This document shows positions 11,382 through 22,636 of a DNA stretch of 64,000 bases, piece by piece. Position 1 is the first letter of the stretch. The number at the start of each line of letters is the position of its first letter. The notes under the pieces are model-generated. The model searched no databases, was not told where the DNA came from, and was given only the letters and a program-made list of their open reading frames with translations. Made by a program: the position numbers and the translations under genes. This DNA comes from Rhizobium giardinii bv. giardinii H152 (GTDB lineage: Bacteria; Pseudomonadota; Alphaproteobacteria; Rhizobiales; Rhizobiaceae): positions 367 to 64,366 of the forward strand of contig NZ_KB902713.1 in the NCBI RefSeq assembly GCF_000379605.1, given 5' to 3'.

Positions 11382-11662
11382 GCAAAGCCCTCCTTCTTCT
11401 TTTTTCTTGCTGCTTTTCGGAAGACCGCATTATGGGACCGAAGCAGCTGTCAGTTCGCTGCATGCCAGACAGCGACACTGGGGTTCGCGATATTGGCCAA
11501 GTGAGATGATCGCACGTTTCGACAGTGCTCGCGCCTGAAGTGATAAACTCGCTCAATACTTCCGACCTTCCTGAGCCACTCGTAATTTGTGTCGACTTAC
11601 TTGTCTGGTAACCACCAAACTTGTCGGATTATCGACATTTTTCCTAATGCATCATCACGGGA

Positions 11663-11709
11663 GATTGGTAAAATTGATTGTTTGGATGGCATGTATCCAT
11701 GCTGTGGAT
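11663..11709 (-). promoter_or_regulatory. nod box of the nodABC operon
   Basis: Read on the minus strand, the 47 bases match the nod box consensus over their whole length. They begin ATCCACAGCATGGAT and end AATTTTACCAATC, with the palindromic half-sites spaced as usual. It faces nodA, whose ATG is 282 bases downstream. This is the only full-length, well-conserved nod box I found in the window. NodD plus a flavonoid inducer is expected to activate here. Confidence 0.93.
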
Positions 11710-11710
11710 A

Positions 11711-11960
11711 GACCTGAACTTCCTCATGCGCTCGACGCGCAGATGACCGCGCGAAATGCCACTGCGGGCGGAGCGTGATTTTGGGGCCGGTCGGTCGCAT
11801 ACGTGGCTTCCCCCACTTAAGCGCCTATGTCGGCGATGAGCAGTCGAAGTGAATGCTGGAGAACCTGTCCCTACGCTGCGTGCGCAAGGCTCGCCTCGGC
11901 GCCCGCAACGACGCGAGCGTTTCATGATTTCCTGACAAAAACTGCATAAAGGACCTAAGG
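11711..11960 (+). pseudogene. Decayed nodD remnant divergent from nodA
   Basis: By eye, bases 11711-11779 align with the start of the nodD at 14316 (GACCTGAACTTCCTC; ALDAQMTARNATAGGA versus [16 protein letters not shown]). Bases 11820-11925 align with a later part of the same gene (AGCGCCTATGTCGGCGATGA, then CTACGCTGCGTGCG...GGCTCGCCTCGGC). The start codon and first six codons are missing: only one base lies between the nod box end and the codon aligned with Asp7. There is an early frameshift and several stops. A weak match continues to about 11960. This is the original divergent nodD of the nodABC operon, now dead. Confidence 0.78.
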
Positions 11961-12359
11961 CTGCCTTATTTCTTGACGCTGTCAATCTGGGTCCTGTTCG
12001 CCATCGACTGCAGTGGGGCGTGTAGACGCTCTTTTCGCCGCAGCATTGCCGCCATCGCTGCAGATCTCTTCGATGCGGCTTAGTAAGCTGAAAACATCCT
12101 GTAAAACCTCCTCATCGAAAGTCCGCAACTTCACTATGGTAGCCAACAGCAACACCGCTTTGGTTTCAGTATCGCCCCAAAGATGGGGTGCCGCCGGCGC
12201 GATGATCTCTTCCGGAGTTGCATCCAAAACATGGGGTAATCGCGGCGCGATCGTCCCAGGCCAGGTAATAAAATGACGGCTGGCGAGGTGGTTGCCCCCG
12301 ATAAGATGGAAATACGGGCTCACGATTGGCACCGGGCCCAAACATCATTGGAGGCAACC
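11961..12359. other. Region without a confident gene, left flank of an IS110 copy
   Basis: A minus-strand frame (11982-12341, about 119 codons) is open but has no ATG at its 5' end. It shows no domain I recognise beyond an ordinary helical segment. Its upstream end runs into the leader of the IS110-type element, so it could be a gene cut by that insertion or chance. The bases before 12360 are probably the non-coding end of the element. Confidence 0.4.
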
Positions 12360-13280
12360 ATGAACCAATATATCGGACTCGACATTTCATTGAAAGATAC
12401 CGCGATCTCGATCCGACAGGAGGGTAAGCGGATATGGCGGGGCAAGTGCCCTTCGGACCCAAAGCTTTTGGCGCAGCTGGTCCGCAAGCATGCCCCGCAC
12501 GCCAAGCGCGTTGTATTTGAGACGGGGCCACTGTCGACGTGGTTCTATCATGCGCTGACGGCCGAGGGGGTGCCGGCGATCTGCATTGAAGCGCGACACG
12601 CGCAAAAGGTCTTGAACGAGACGCTCAACAAGACCGACGCCAATGATGCGGATGGCTTGGCCCAGCTGGCCGAAGCCGGCTTCTACAAGGCGGTCCGGGT
12701 AAAGGCGTTCGACAGCATGTTGACGCGCACGCTGGTGGCGGCTCGCAACCAGCTTTTGAGCATCTCAACCCAGCTCAGCAATCAGATCCGCGGCCTGATG
12801 AAGACCTTCGGTCTTATCGTCCCCAAAGGAACAGGTCGGATATTCGATGGCAATGTGAGGAACCTCTTGGATGGGAATGACGGCCTGGCACGGATCATAT
12901 TGCCTCTGCTTGAGGCGTGGCGCGACATACGCAGGCGCGGGGCCGATCTTGATCGCCAGCTTGTTGCAGCAGCGCGGGAGAGCCAGGCGACGAAACTTTT
13001 GATGACGATCCCGGGGATCGGCGCCGTCACAGCCGTTTCCTATGTTGCCGCGATTGAAGATCCAGACAATTTTCGAACGTCGCGCTCGGTTGGCGCCTGG
13101 CTCGGGCTGACAACGCGGCGTTATCAGTCAGGCGAGGTCGATTATGACGGCCATATCTCACGAAGAGGCGACAACCATCTGCGCTGACTGCTTTATGAAG
13201 CGGCGACGGTGATCCTCACGAGAACCAGTGCCAGCAACGAGAGCAGTCTGAAGAGCTGGGGCCTTCGCGCCCGCATATGG
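12360..13280 (+). pseudogene. IS110-family transposase, nonsense-mutated and truncated
   Basis: The frame begins MNQYIGLDISLKDTAISI behind GGAGG. It has the DEDD-type N-terminal RuvC-like domain (TDANDADGLAQLAEAG) and the transposase_20 segment (LLMTIPGIGAVTAVSYVAAI...RSVGAWLGLTTRRYQSGEVD). A TGA at 13186-13188 stands where Gly is expected in RRGDNHLRGLLYEAA. The same frame continues beyond it with LLYEAATVILTR and LKSWGL, then loses homology, so the last part is also deleted. The protein is unlikely to be functional. Confidence 0.85.
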
Positions 13281-13342
13281 GCCACGGCAATTTGCGCCAT
13301 TGTCAATATCGCCTTCGGATTGACGCAACGAAAGGAAGTTAC

Positions 13343-13639
13343 ATGCGTGCGCCATCAGGTGCTGTTGCGGGACTTTGCTCTGCCTCCGCCACCATGTTTG
13401 CAGTGGGAATGGCATTTCTAGGTTACTGGGGTTTGTATGAGCCCGGCGGCTGGCGTAGCGCCGACCTAGTCATTGTGGTTTTGGCGCTTGTCGGATTCGC
13501 TGCGCTTGGCTCGGTGCCCTGGATTGTTACAACCCCCGTTGCAGATGACGGGGAGGAGAAGGTAGCAGCCGCCCGGCGAGCTTTGGCTTTGGAAGTCGTC
13601 TTGATCTGGCTATCTGTTCTCGTCTCAGTCCTCACCTAA
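13343..13639 (+). CDS. Small predicted membrane protein
   Basis: This 98-aa frame starts at an ATG with AAAGGAAG upstream. It has three hydrophobic stretches: FAVGMAFLGYWGLY, LVIVVLALVGFAALGSVPWIV and a C-terminal VVLIWLSVLVSVLT. I do not recognise a family. It lies between IS debris and nod remnants, so it may be cargo or chance, although the start and regular hydrophobic pattern favour a real gene. Confidence 0.45.
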   Translation: MRAPSGAVAGLCSASATMFAVGMAFLGYWGLYEPGGWRSADLVIVVLALVGFAALGSVPWIVTTPVADDGEEKVAAARRALALEVVLIWLSVLVSVLT

Positions 13640-14059
13640 GTTTGGATTTAACAGAGCTGGCGACCATTCGATTTGAACCATGGACACGGACAAGAAGTTG
13701 TTGCTGCGGCCCGAGGATCGGGTGCGGCTGGAAGGTTAACTGTCGATCCACAAACGGTTCGCAGAGGAGGTGACGTCGTTTGCGTCCGATGAGCCGGGAG
13801 ATTTGAGCCCTGATGCCGGGGCTGAGGGCTCGGGGGGAACGACGACCCCTGACCGTTTTCACGACACGCCGCCCCCGATGTCGCTAGCATCATGATCAGC
13901 GATCCTGGACCCTAGGGTGACTTCTCAAAGGTGTGTCGCCAGAAGCTTGCATGCGCGGTGCGCACGTCGGCGATCTCCGGTGCCATTGATAAGGACCCGC
14001 ACGTTGACCCATTCGGGCGCCAACAGCCTGACCGGCATTCAAAGGTCAGTCGCCGTAAG
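13640..14059. other. No recognisable gene
   Basis: Short frames on both strands have no domain I recognise. The segment separates the small membrane-protein frame from the nodA remnant. It has the look of fused fragments of several elements. Confidence 0.4.
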
Positions 14060-14150
14060 TCATAGCTCCGGCCCCATTCGATTGACTATGCCACCTCACG
14101 GCCAGTCGCACGTCGAGCGCCGGACTGCAGAACGACGACAAGCGTCACCG
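14060..14150 (-). pseudogene. nodA 3'-end remnant
   Basis: The plus-strand bases from TCATAGCTCCGGCCC at 14060 align with the reverse strand of the 3' end of the intact nodA at 10791 over about 85 bases. Read on the minus strand, the last codons give NRMGPEL followed by a stop (intact NodA: DRNGPEL). A frameshift and an internal stop separate this from an upstream segment resembling VIVLPVGR. Only the tail survives. It faces away from the nodD at 14316, as nodA does in the classical nodD-nodA arrangement. Confidence 0.75.
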
Positions 14151-14258
14151 ACCATGGGGGAATATTGGCCTGAACTAGCGTCTGCAAGAATGGAACGTTC
14201 TGATGTATGCCCCCTGGAGAATTGCTGTCCGCTGAACGACATCCAATGGGCTATCGAT

Positions 14259-14305
14259 GCTTGACTCCGATCAACTGATGTACTTCATGCATCCACGCCA
14301 TGGAT
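14259..14305 (-). promoter_or_regulatory. Degenerate nod box upstream of nodD
   Basis: On the minus strand the first 20 bases (ATCCATGGCGTGGATGCATG) keep the nod box palindrome and match the intact box at 15 of 20 positions. The distal AATCAATTTTACCAATC part is lost. Its edge lies exactly 11 bases before the nodD ATG, the same distance as at the other nodD. It could still bind NodD for autoregulation but probably does not drive expression of the nodA remnant. Confidence 0.6.
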
Positions 14306-14315
14306 GAAGGAAAAT

Positions 14316-15251
14316 ATGCGTTTCAAGGGCCTTGACTTAAATCTCCTCGTCGCGCTCGACGCGCTGATGACCAAGCGTAACCTCACTGCGGCGGCCCGCA
14401 GCATCAACTTAAGTCAGCCGGCAATGAGCGCGGCCGTCGCCCGGTTGCGCGCCTACTTCGGCGATGAGTTGTTTACAATGAATCGCCGAGTACTCGTCCC
14501 AACGCCGCGTGCGGAAGGGCTCGCCTCAGCAGTCCGCGAGACACTCCTCCACATCCAGCTCTCCATCATTTCCTGGGAGCCATTCAATGCTCTCCGATCT
14601 GATCGGTGCTTTAGGATCATCCTTTCCGATTTTATCTCGCTTACTTTTTTTGATAAGGTCGTGAAGCGAGTGGCGCAGGAAGCTCCTGCGGTCAGCTTCG
14701 AGTTTCTCCCGCTTGCCGACGATTTCGAGGAGCTTCTGCGAAGCGGCGACGCTGATTTTCTCATTCTCCCGGAGTTGTTTATGTCGAACGCGCATGCTCG
14801 CGCGAGATTGTTCGACGAGACACTCGTCTGCATAGGCTGCGGTACAAACCAGCAGCTATCAGAGCCGCTAACATTCAAGAGATACATGTCAATTGGCCAT
14901 GTTGCGCCCAAATTCGGAAATGCGCAGAGGCCTTCCATCGATGAATGGTATTTGCTCGAGCACGGTTTCACTAGACGTGTTGAAGTCGTCGTGCAGGGCT
15001 TCAGCATGATTCCTTCAATGGTGTCGGGTACTGACCGTATAGGGACCATGCCGTTGCGGCTCGCGCAGCATTTCGCAAAAACAGTTCCGCTACAGATCGT
15101 TGAGCTTCCTCTGCCACTTCCTGCTTTCACTGAGGCCGTCCAGTGGCCTGCACTCCACAATAGTGATCCGGCGAGCCTGTGGATGCGGGAGATCTTGTTG
15201 GACGAGGCGTCACGCATGGCTTCGCCGCGTAACGCCGGGGCGGGGCGGTGA
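14316..15251 (+). CDS. nodD: NodD, LysR-type activator of nod genes (copy 1)
   Basis: NodD binds nod boxes and activates nod operons with plant flavonoids. The N-terminal winged HTH (residues about 1-65) reads [45 protein letters not shown], typical of NodD. The effector domain includes [27 protein letters not shown] and the conserved C-terminal block [20 protein letters not shown]-type sequence. There is an in-frame ATG at 14304, but GAAGGA lies just before the ATG at 14316 and NodD proteins start MRFKGL. It encodes 311 aa. It is convergent with the second nodD. Confidence 0.94.
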   Translation: MRFKGLDLNLLVALDALMTKRNLTAAARSINLSQPAMSAAVARLRAYFGDELFTMNRRVLVPTPRAEGLASAVRETLLHIQLSIISWEPFNALRSDRCFRIILSDFISLTFFDKVVKRVAQEAPAVSFEFLPLADDFEELLRSGDADFLILPELFMSNAHARARLFDETLVCIGCGTNQQLSEPLTFKRYMSIGHVAPKFGNAQRPSIDEWYLLEHGFTRRVEVVVQGFSMIPSMVSGTDRIGTMPLRLAQHFAKTVPLQIVELPLPLPAFTEAVQWPALHNSDPASLWMREILLDEASRMASPRNAGAGR

Positions 15252-15615
15252 ATGTTCGCGGGAATGGCATCTCTCCGCCCACCAGGCGGAAATACTTGTG
15301 CAGGCTGTATAAACCGCTCCCCGATGCCATTCGCTCATTGGCAATAGGTTCAGCCTTCAATCTTTTGCGACTGACTGGGTGCCGAAAACGCCCCAGGCGG
15401 CTGATCGGTACCATCTCATGTGGAGTCCGCGTCCGGAGATCCCCTGATGATTGGGCGACTGCTACTCGTTTGTTTCCGGACGTGCGTTCAACGCGGTCGA
15501 TTGATCTCGGCTTACCGGCTAAACGGTAGAAGAATCGGCATGGACAAGCCGGACGGTAATGTCGACGAAGCGCCTGCCGCCTTTTCAAGCCGCGGCGCTC
15601 AATGAAGTTTACAAA
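15252..15615. other. Intergenic region between convergent nodD genes
   Basis: No supported gene is present. The longest minus-strand frame (15127-15588) overlaps the end of nodD copy 1 and looks like its shadow. No hairpin-plus-T-run terminator stood out. Confidence 0.4.
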
Positions 15616-16572
15616 TCAGACCCGAGCGGGAGAATAATCGTTTGGGTCTGGCAGGTGTGGCGAAACCATGCGCGACGCCTCCTCTACCAACAGCTCACGG
15701 ATCCAGAGGCTCGCCGGATCACTATTGTGAAGCGCAGGCCATTGAACGGCCTCGGTGAACGGCAGGTGTTGTGGCAGCGGAAGCTCAACGATCTGCAACG
15801 GTATTGTTTTTGCGAAATGCTGCGCCAGCCGCAGGGGGATGGTTCCTATCCGCTCGGTTTCCGAAAGCATAGGCGGAATCAAACTGTAGCCGTGTACGAC
15901 GACGTCGATCCGTCTCTTGCAACTGTGCCCGAGCAGATATCGTTCCTCGATGCCTAGCCTCAGGGTATCGCCGAACCCGACGACGACGTGTCCCATCGAC
16001 ATGTATCTGTCGAATGTTAGCGGCTCTGACAGCTGCTTGTTCGAGCCACAGCCCACACACACGTGGACATCGTCGAACAGTCTCGATCTGGGGAAGGCAT
16101 CCGACATGAATATTTCCGGCAGAATCAGTAGATCAACGTCACCGCGCCGGAGGAGGTCCTCATTGTCGTCAGCAGGAGGCCGAAACTCGAAGCTCACAGC
16201 AGGAGCTTCCCGCGCTGCGCGCTCTATGATCTTCTCGAAGAATACGAGTGTAACGTAGTCGGAAAGGATGATCCTAAAGCACCGGTCCGATTGAGCCGGG
16301 TTGAAAGGCTCCCATGTAATGATAGATAGTTGGATCTGCAGCAGAGCTTCTCGGACCGCCGAGGCGAGTCCTTCCGCACGCGGAGATAGAACGAGTTCTC
16401 GGCCGTTCATCGTAAAGAGATCATCGCGGAAATAGGTGCGCAACCGGGCGACGGCCGCGCTCATGGCCGGCTGGCTTAAGTTGATACGGCGGGCCGCCGC
16501 AGTGAGGTTGCGCTCGGTCATCAAGGCGTCTAGCGCAACTAAGAGATTTAAGTCCAGGCCTTTGAAACGCAT
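15616..16572 (-). CDS. nodD: NodD, LysR-type activator of nod genes (copy 2)
   Basis: This second full-length NodD (318 aa) starts [28 protein letters not shown]. The HTH is almost identical to copy 1, and the effector domain diverges more (for example [24 protein letters not shown]). The end [23 protein letters not shown] differs from copy 1, which may mean a different inducer range. The frame is open 16 codons further upstream, but that stretch is nod-box DNA, so the ATG at 16572 is the start. Confidence 0.94.
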   Translation of the reverse strand: MRFKGLDLNLLVALDALMTERNLTAAARRINLSQPAMSAAVARLRTYFRDDLFTMNGRELVLSPRAEGLASAVREALLQIQLSIITWEPFNPAQSDRCFRIILSDYVTLVFFEKIIERAAREAPAVSFEFRPPADDNEDLLRRGDVDLLILPEIFMSDAFPRSRLFDDVHVCVGCGSNKQLSEPLTFDRYMSMGHVVVGFGDTLRLGIEERYLLGHSCKRRIDVVVHGYSLIPPMLSETERIGTIPLRLAQHFAKTIPLQIVELPLPQHLPFTEAVQWPALHNSDPASLWIRELLVEEASRMVSPHLPDPNDYSPARV

Positions 16573-16582
16573 ATCGTCATCT

Positions 16583-16629
16583 ATCCAATCCGTGGATGTA
16601 TGCCATCCAAATGTCAGCACCCTTCGTTA
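16583..16629 (+). promoter_or_regulatory. Partial nod box divergent from nodD copy 2
   Basis: Reading rightward from 16583, the sequence ATCCAATCCGTGGATGTATG is followed by CCATCCAAATG, matching the intact nod box at most of the first 30 positions. The distal part is eroded. It starts 11 bases from the nodD ATG. No nod gene follows on the plus strand, so it is an orphan box or a NodD autoregulatory site. Confidence 0.65.
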
Positions 16630-17236
16630 TTAATACAAATTGTCCAAAATCAAGGCGAGCCGCCGGCGCAAACAAGAGGGGTCAACGAACATGGTCTCTG
16701 GGGCGCATGTTTTCCACGGTGTCGGCCAAACGCGGGCGCTGCATGCTGTGCCGTCCAATGGCCAACCGATCGCGCTCCTTTAAACCCAGCCTGACCGCTA
16801 TGACGACGCAATTCAAGATGGGCCCGCGTGGCTGCTTGTGGCGATGGAGCAGGGCACACGCGGTGGTTGCTTCTGCCTCGCTGGATTGGGGCAAGACGGC
16901 AAGGTGGCCAGATCCGGCCTGCGGCGTCACGGCATTTGTCGCCTCCCGCATGCCGGGCGCCATATGTGGAACGGCCCGCGTGTCAAGGAGCATTTTCTGA
17001 CGATATTCGCCGTGGGGTTGGTAGCGGTCATATGTCCGGCCTTTGTGTGCGGCGCATGACCGCTGGCCTTGATGAAGTCCGCAAGGCGAGGGGTTAATCA
17101 ATCAAACGCGCTTTGAGCGCATGTCGCCGCGACCTCACTCGCCTTGGGATTTCGTCCCCGGGGAATCATCGTCTTTTCATGCACCTTGCCTCTGCCGGCT
17201 ATCGCGCCGATTAGTGTGTTCTTGTCGCAATTGGGC
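16630..17236. other. No recognisable gene downstream of the orphan nod box
   Basis: The only sizeable frame (16682-17101, minus) has no family resemblance I can name. I looked for nodA or other nod sequence after the partial nod box and found none. Probably insertion-element debris. Confidence 0.4.
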
Positions 17237-18271
17237 TCAGGCGCTCGCAACGTCCTTTGCCCGCTCCAGCCCTCGATATACACCACCCTTGGTCAGCAGC
17301 GCCCAGATGATTCTCGCCATCTTATTGGCGAGAGCCACGGCCGCAACCTTGAAGGGGCGTCGCCCCAGCAGGTCGCCCAACCATTTTGGCGCATTGGCAT
17401 GGCCCCGCACGTAACGCAGAACCGCGGTCGCCCCAAGCACCAACAGCGAGCGAAGCTCCGGATTGCCCATCTTTGATATCCCGACCAGACGTTCCTTGCC
17501 GCCGCTCGAATGTGGTTTCGGCGTCAATCCCAGCCAGGCGGCGAGATGTCGACCGGATTTAAATCCACTGGGATCTGGAATGAGCGCTTTGATGGAAGCT
17601 GCCGTGATCGCGCCGACGCCGGGAATTGTGGTCAGCCGTCGCATGTCTTGATCACGCTTCGCTTCGGCAACAAGCTCTCGCTCCAGTTTGTTGATCTGCA
17701 GCGCCAGCGCCTCGATTTGGTCGGCAATTGTCGTCAAAGCGAAGCGGGCTGCTTTGGGCAAACGTTTGTCGGTCTCATCACGGACGATTGCCATCAGGCC
17801 TACAATCTTCGTCGTACCGATGCCGGCGATTATTCCCAGATCCGACAGGTGCGCACGCAGAGCGTTGATCGCCTGAGTTTGCTGACGAACGAGAAGGGCG
17901 CGTGTCTTCAACACCATCCCCGCCGCCTGCTGCTCAGCCGATTTCACTGGAACGAAACGCATCGTCTTGCGTGTCACCGCCTCGCTAATCGCTTCAGCAT
18001 CGTCTGTCTTCCCCCGCTTCACGAACGGTTTGACGTAGGCTGGTGGGATCAATCGCACCTCGTGACCGAGCGCGCCAATTTCGCGCGCCCAATGATGCGC
18101 GCTGCCGCAGGCTTCGATCCCAACCAGGCATGCTGGCTGCTTTTCGAAAAACCTGAGCACTTCGGCCCGGCGCAGTTTGCGGTTTAGGATAGGGGTACCC
18201 TCAGCGTCGGCGGCATGAACCTGAAAGAACTGCTTGGCCAAATCTAACCCGATGGTGGTAATCTGCTTCAC
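17237..18271 (-). CDS. IS110-family (IS1111-like) transposase
   Basis: The protein starts at a GTG (VKQITTIGLDLAKQFFQVHA) preceded by AGGAG; the frame is open further upstream without family similarity. It has the DEDD-domain GKTDDAEAISEAV and the C-terminal transposase_20 domain (LTTIPGVGAITAASIKALI, LAAWLGLTPKPHSSGGKERL, GISKMGNPELRSLL). At about 344 aa it is full length and apparently intact. It lies between nodD copy 2 and a truncated IS21 element. Confidence 0.9.
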   Translation of the reverse strand: MKQITTIGLDLAKQFFQVHAADAEGTPILNRKLRRAEVLRFFEKQPACLVGIEACGSAHHWAREIGALGHEVRLIPPAYVKPFVKRGKTDDAEAISEAVTRKTMRFVPVKSAEQQAAGMVLKTRALLVRQQTQAINALRAHLSDLGIIAGIGTTKIVGLMAIVRDETDKRLPKAARFALTTIADQIEALALQINKLERELVAEAKRDQDMRRLTTIPGVGAITAASIKALIPDPSGFKSGRHLAAWLGLTPKPHSSGGKERLVGISKMGNPELRSLLVLGATAVLRYVRGHANAPKWLGDLLGRRPFKVAAVALANKMARIIWALLTKGGVYRGLERAKDVASA

Positions 18272-18353
18272 GGAACGGCTCCTACTTTGTGGCGTTGAGA
18301 TCAACGACCACGTTTTAGCACCTGGATGCTGTCGTAGCGGGCTGTTCCACCTC

Positions 18354-18396
18354 ATCAATCAAGGTGAGACTCAGCGTCAATCAGGATGAGACTCGG
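18354..18396 (+). repeat. Tandem repeats at the left end of an IS21-type element
   Basis: Two near-identical copies of CAATCA-(A)GG-(T/A)TGAGACTC lie in tandem about 150 bases before the istA start. IS21 elements carry multiple transposase-binding repeats at their ends, so this probably marks the left terminus. The matching right end was not found, in line with the 3' truncation of the element. Confidence 0.5.
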
Positions 18397-18512
18397 CGGC
18401 GGGGGTGTGACGAAGGGAGGGCGTAGCCCGACCGGAGTTACACCCCCGCCGCGGCGCAATTTTTCGGCGTCTGATGATCGCGGTTAGCCCGTTAGCGTGG
18501 GTGATTTTCTGA

Positions 18513-20414
<1,902 letters not shown>

Positions 20415-21581
20415 TCAGGCGGTTTTCATGATTGCCCCTTCAATTACGACGCCGGAGTTCACGTACTTCCAGAGTGCAACCAGCAACTTACGGGCCAGCG
20501 CTACTATCATCGGCGTTTTAAGGCGGCCTGCATTGCGTGCAATGCGTTCCTTGAACCATAAAGTTAACGCCGATTTCGGTTGATGCCGCAACCATAGCCA
20601 GGCGAGTTCGACCATTGTCGCTCGTAGTCGCGGGTTTCCCGCCTTCGAGACACCTTGTTCGCGATTGACGTTGCCGCTTTGCCAAGGGGAGGGGGCGAGG
20701 CCCGCGTAAGAGGCAACTTGCCGCCGATTGTCGAAGTGTCGGAATAGGCCTTCCGTGTAGAGTATCGTTGCGAACTCCGGACCAATTCCTCTGATGCTCA
20801 AAAGCGCGGCCGCTTCTTTCGGCGCCTCCGGCGTCTCGTGGACGATCAAAGCATCTCGCTCTGCTTCGACGGCCTTGATATGCGTGAGCAATAATTCGAG
20901 GCGATCAAGCTCTCTGGAGACTTCCGCTTTCAAATGCTTTGAGAGTGGACGGCCATCTCCAGTTCGAAGCTCGTCCAGACGCTGGCGACGATCTCGATTT
21001 ACAGGCTCGTAATCTCGTATTCCCTGCGTGAAGAGCAGTCCCTTTATGCGGTTGACGTGGAAGACGCGTTCCGCAATCAGGGTTTTCCGCTCCCGCCCGA
21101 TCCGTCGGTTGTCCTCCTCCTCGGGCGTGAGAAGCTTGACCATCGAACAGGCACGCGGCTCGCCACGTTTCCATGCCATCAGAGCGCGGATCAAGGTTTC
21201 GCCATCGATGCGATCGGTCTTCGCCCGGCGATGCCGGCGCGGCATGGCAATGGATGCGGCCTCGACAATATGGCTCTCGATCCAGGCTTCCTTGCTGAGC
21301 ACTCGGCCTAACCAGAAGCCGTCGAGTCCAGCCTCTTGGATCACCACCAGTGGGTAAAGCCTCTCTTTGCGTCGCTGTGCTTTCTGGCGAAGTGCGGCAA
21401 AACACGAGAATAAGCCGGCGGTGTCGCCACCAGTGACAGTATGGCGAGACATCTTTTCGCTTCCTGGCGATAAAGCTGTCACGAGCCATGTCGATTTGCT
21501 CAATTCCAACGAGACGAAAATTGCGCCAAGATCGATGGGGGTAGCGGTCTGCGCTTGAGTTTGATCTGCTGTTATCGGCAT
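20415..21581 (-). CDS. IS110-family transposase (IS116/IS902 type)
   Basis: This 388-aa protein has the N-terminal DEDD domain (AIFVSLELSKSTWLVTAL; RRAKTDRIDGETLIRALMAWKRGE) and the C-terminal domain (LLSIRGIGPEFATILYTEGLF, QVASYAGLAPSPWQSGNVNREQGVSKAGNPRLR). It looks full length and intact. It differs clearly from the two other IS110 relatives in the window, so at least three separate insertions are present. Confidence 0.9.
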   Translation of the reverse strand: MPITADQTQAQTATPIDLGAIFVSLELSKSTWLVTALSPGSEKMSRHTVTGGDTAGLFSCFAALRQKAQRRKERLYPLVVIQEAGLDGFWLGRVLSKEAWIESHIVEAASIAMPRRHRRAKTDRIDGETLIRALMAWKRGEPRACSMVKLLTPEEEDNRRIGRERKTLIAERVFHVNRIKGLLFTQGIRDYEPVNRDRRQRLDELRTGDGRPLSKHLKAEVSRELDRLELLLTHIKAVEAERDALIVHETPEAPKEAAALLSIRGIGPEFATILYTEGLFRHFDNRRQVASYAGLAPSPWQSGNVNREQGVSKAGNPRLRATMVELAWLWLRHQPKSALTLWFKERIARNAGRLKTPMIVALARKLLVALWKYVNSGVVIEGAIMKTA

Positions 21582-21687
21582 GATTGGCCTCCAGAGAGTT
21601 TTCTAGCGACCTCACTCTGCCACGGTGCAGGCCGCTACTCACCCCTGATGGGATCTCAAGACGTTCCACCTGGAATCCTCGCCCAAC

Positions 21688-22324
21688 TCATTTCTTCGGG
21701 ACGGCTTTCGGTTTCGGTTGATACAGACGCCGTTTGACGTTCGAGCGTAGAGCATTGGAGAGATCTTTGTCCGCGATCGAAAGGTCGAACCATTCCTGAT
21801 CAAAGTAGCCACCGCACCAACGAATGGTTTCAGCATATTCTGGATCTTCCCGATCGGCGATGATCTCCAGGAACCGCTCATAACCGGACGCCACCAACAT
21901 CCTCGGGCGGTCGCGCCCTTTCGCCGGCGATGCAGCTTCCTTGTTTGGGCGGAGAAGCGAGCGTCAAGAACTCCTCAACCGCGAGGGTGTGCCGCCAGCC
22001 ATCCCCGAAATCATAGTGGTAGATGAAGACGGCACCTTGCTCGAAGTCCAGCAAGCGAACTTCTCTCTGATCGAATACTCGAGGATCGTCGTCGGTCGCA
22101 TCCTCCGTCAGCGTCTCGACATCCCCATACCGCAGCCCACCGATGCGGAATTCATATAGATGATAGTTCCACCAGTTGAATGCGGCCTGAATTCCGAGAT
22201 GCAAATGCTCCAGGTTCCAATGGACGGGCAGGACCAACCGACGCCAGACCTCCGGCTCGATCTCGTCGATGGAAACTCTGATCTGCACAGCGTTTGCGGC
22301 TTTGAACATTGCACGAATGAACAA
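21688..22324 (-). pseudogene. Plasmid pRiA4b ORF-3-like protein, frameshifted
   Basis: The N-terminal frame (22324 to about 21890) carries VQIRVSIDEIEPEVWRRLVLPVHWNLEHLHLGIQAAFNWWNYHLYEF-type sequence and the YHYDFGDGWRHTL motif of the pRiA4b ORF-3 family. It runs to RPPEDVGG and then stops. The adjacent frame continues with GYERFLEIIADREDPEYAETIRWCGGYFDQEWFDL, the normal rest of the family. One extra base near 21887 (GTCCGG) explains the break. Function is unknown. It may be a real mutation or a sequencing error. Confidence 0.8.
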
Positions 22325-22459
22325 GGTTGGGCGACCATCGTCAAGAAGGCCGCTGGGTTGTCATTGTATTCGAATTGGATCGTCCTGACGGCGATCTGAC
22401 AGCTTGTGCAGCCTTCGAGGCTTACTATCTCTTGTGTAACCCCGAACTGGAGCGTCGTC

Positions 22460-22636
22460 ATGGATCGAAGCGCGGCCGATACCCTGTCGGAATTCCACAT
22501 TGAGATTCTTCCGCCGGACCGCGAAGAGATGTGTGCGTCGGATGCAATGACCTGTCCGTGTTGTCGAAGGTTACGTCCGGCATCGAGCATGGATGACGAT
22601 GGCTGCGGGATTTGCGACGAATGCCTGGCACCATGA
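22460..22636 (+). CDS. Small cysteine-rich protein
   Basis: A 58-aa frame starts at an ATG with GGAG upstream. The second half has CPCC and CGICDEC motifs that could bind zinc or another metal. It overlaps the next gene by ATGA, which supports both being translated. I do not recognise a named family. Confidence 0.55.
   Translation: MDRSAADTLSEFHIEILPPDREEMCASDAMTCPCCRRLRPASSMDDDGCGICDECLAP

Noticed and set aside
11982-12341. 119-codon minus-strand frame left of the IS110 copy
   Set aside because: Its 5' end lacks an ATG and runs into the IS leader; no domain recognised, so not called as a gene.
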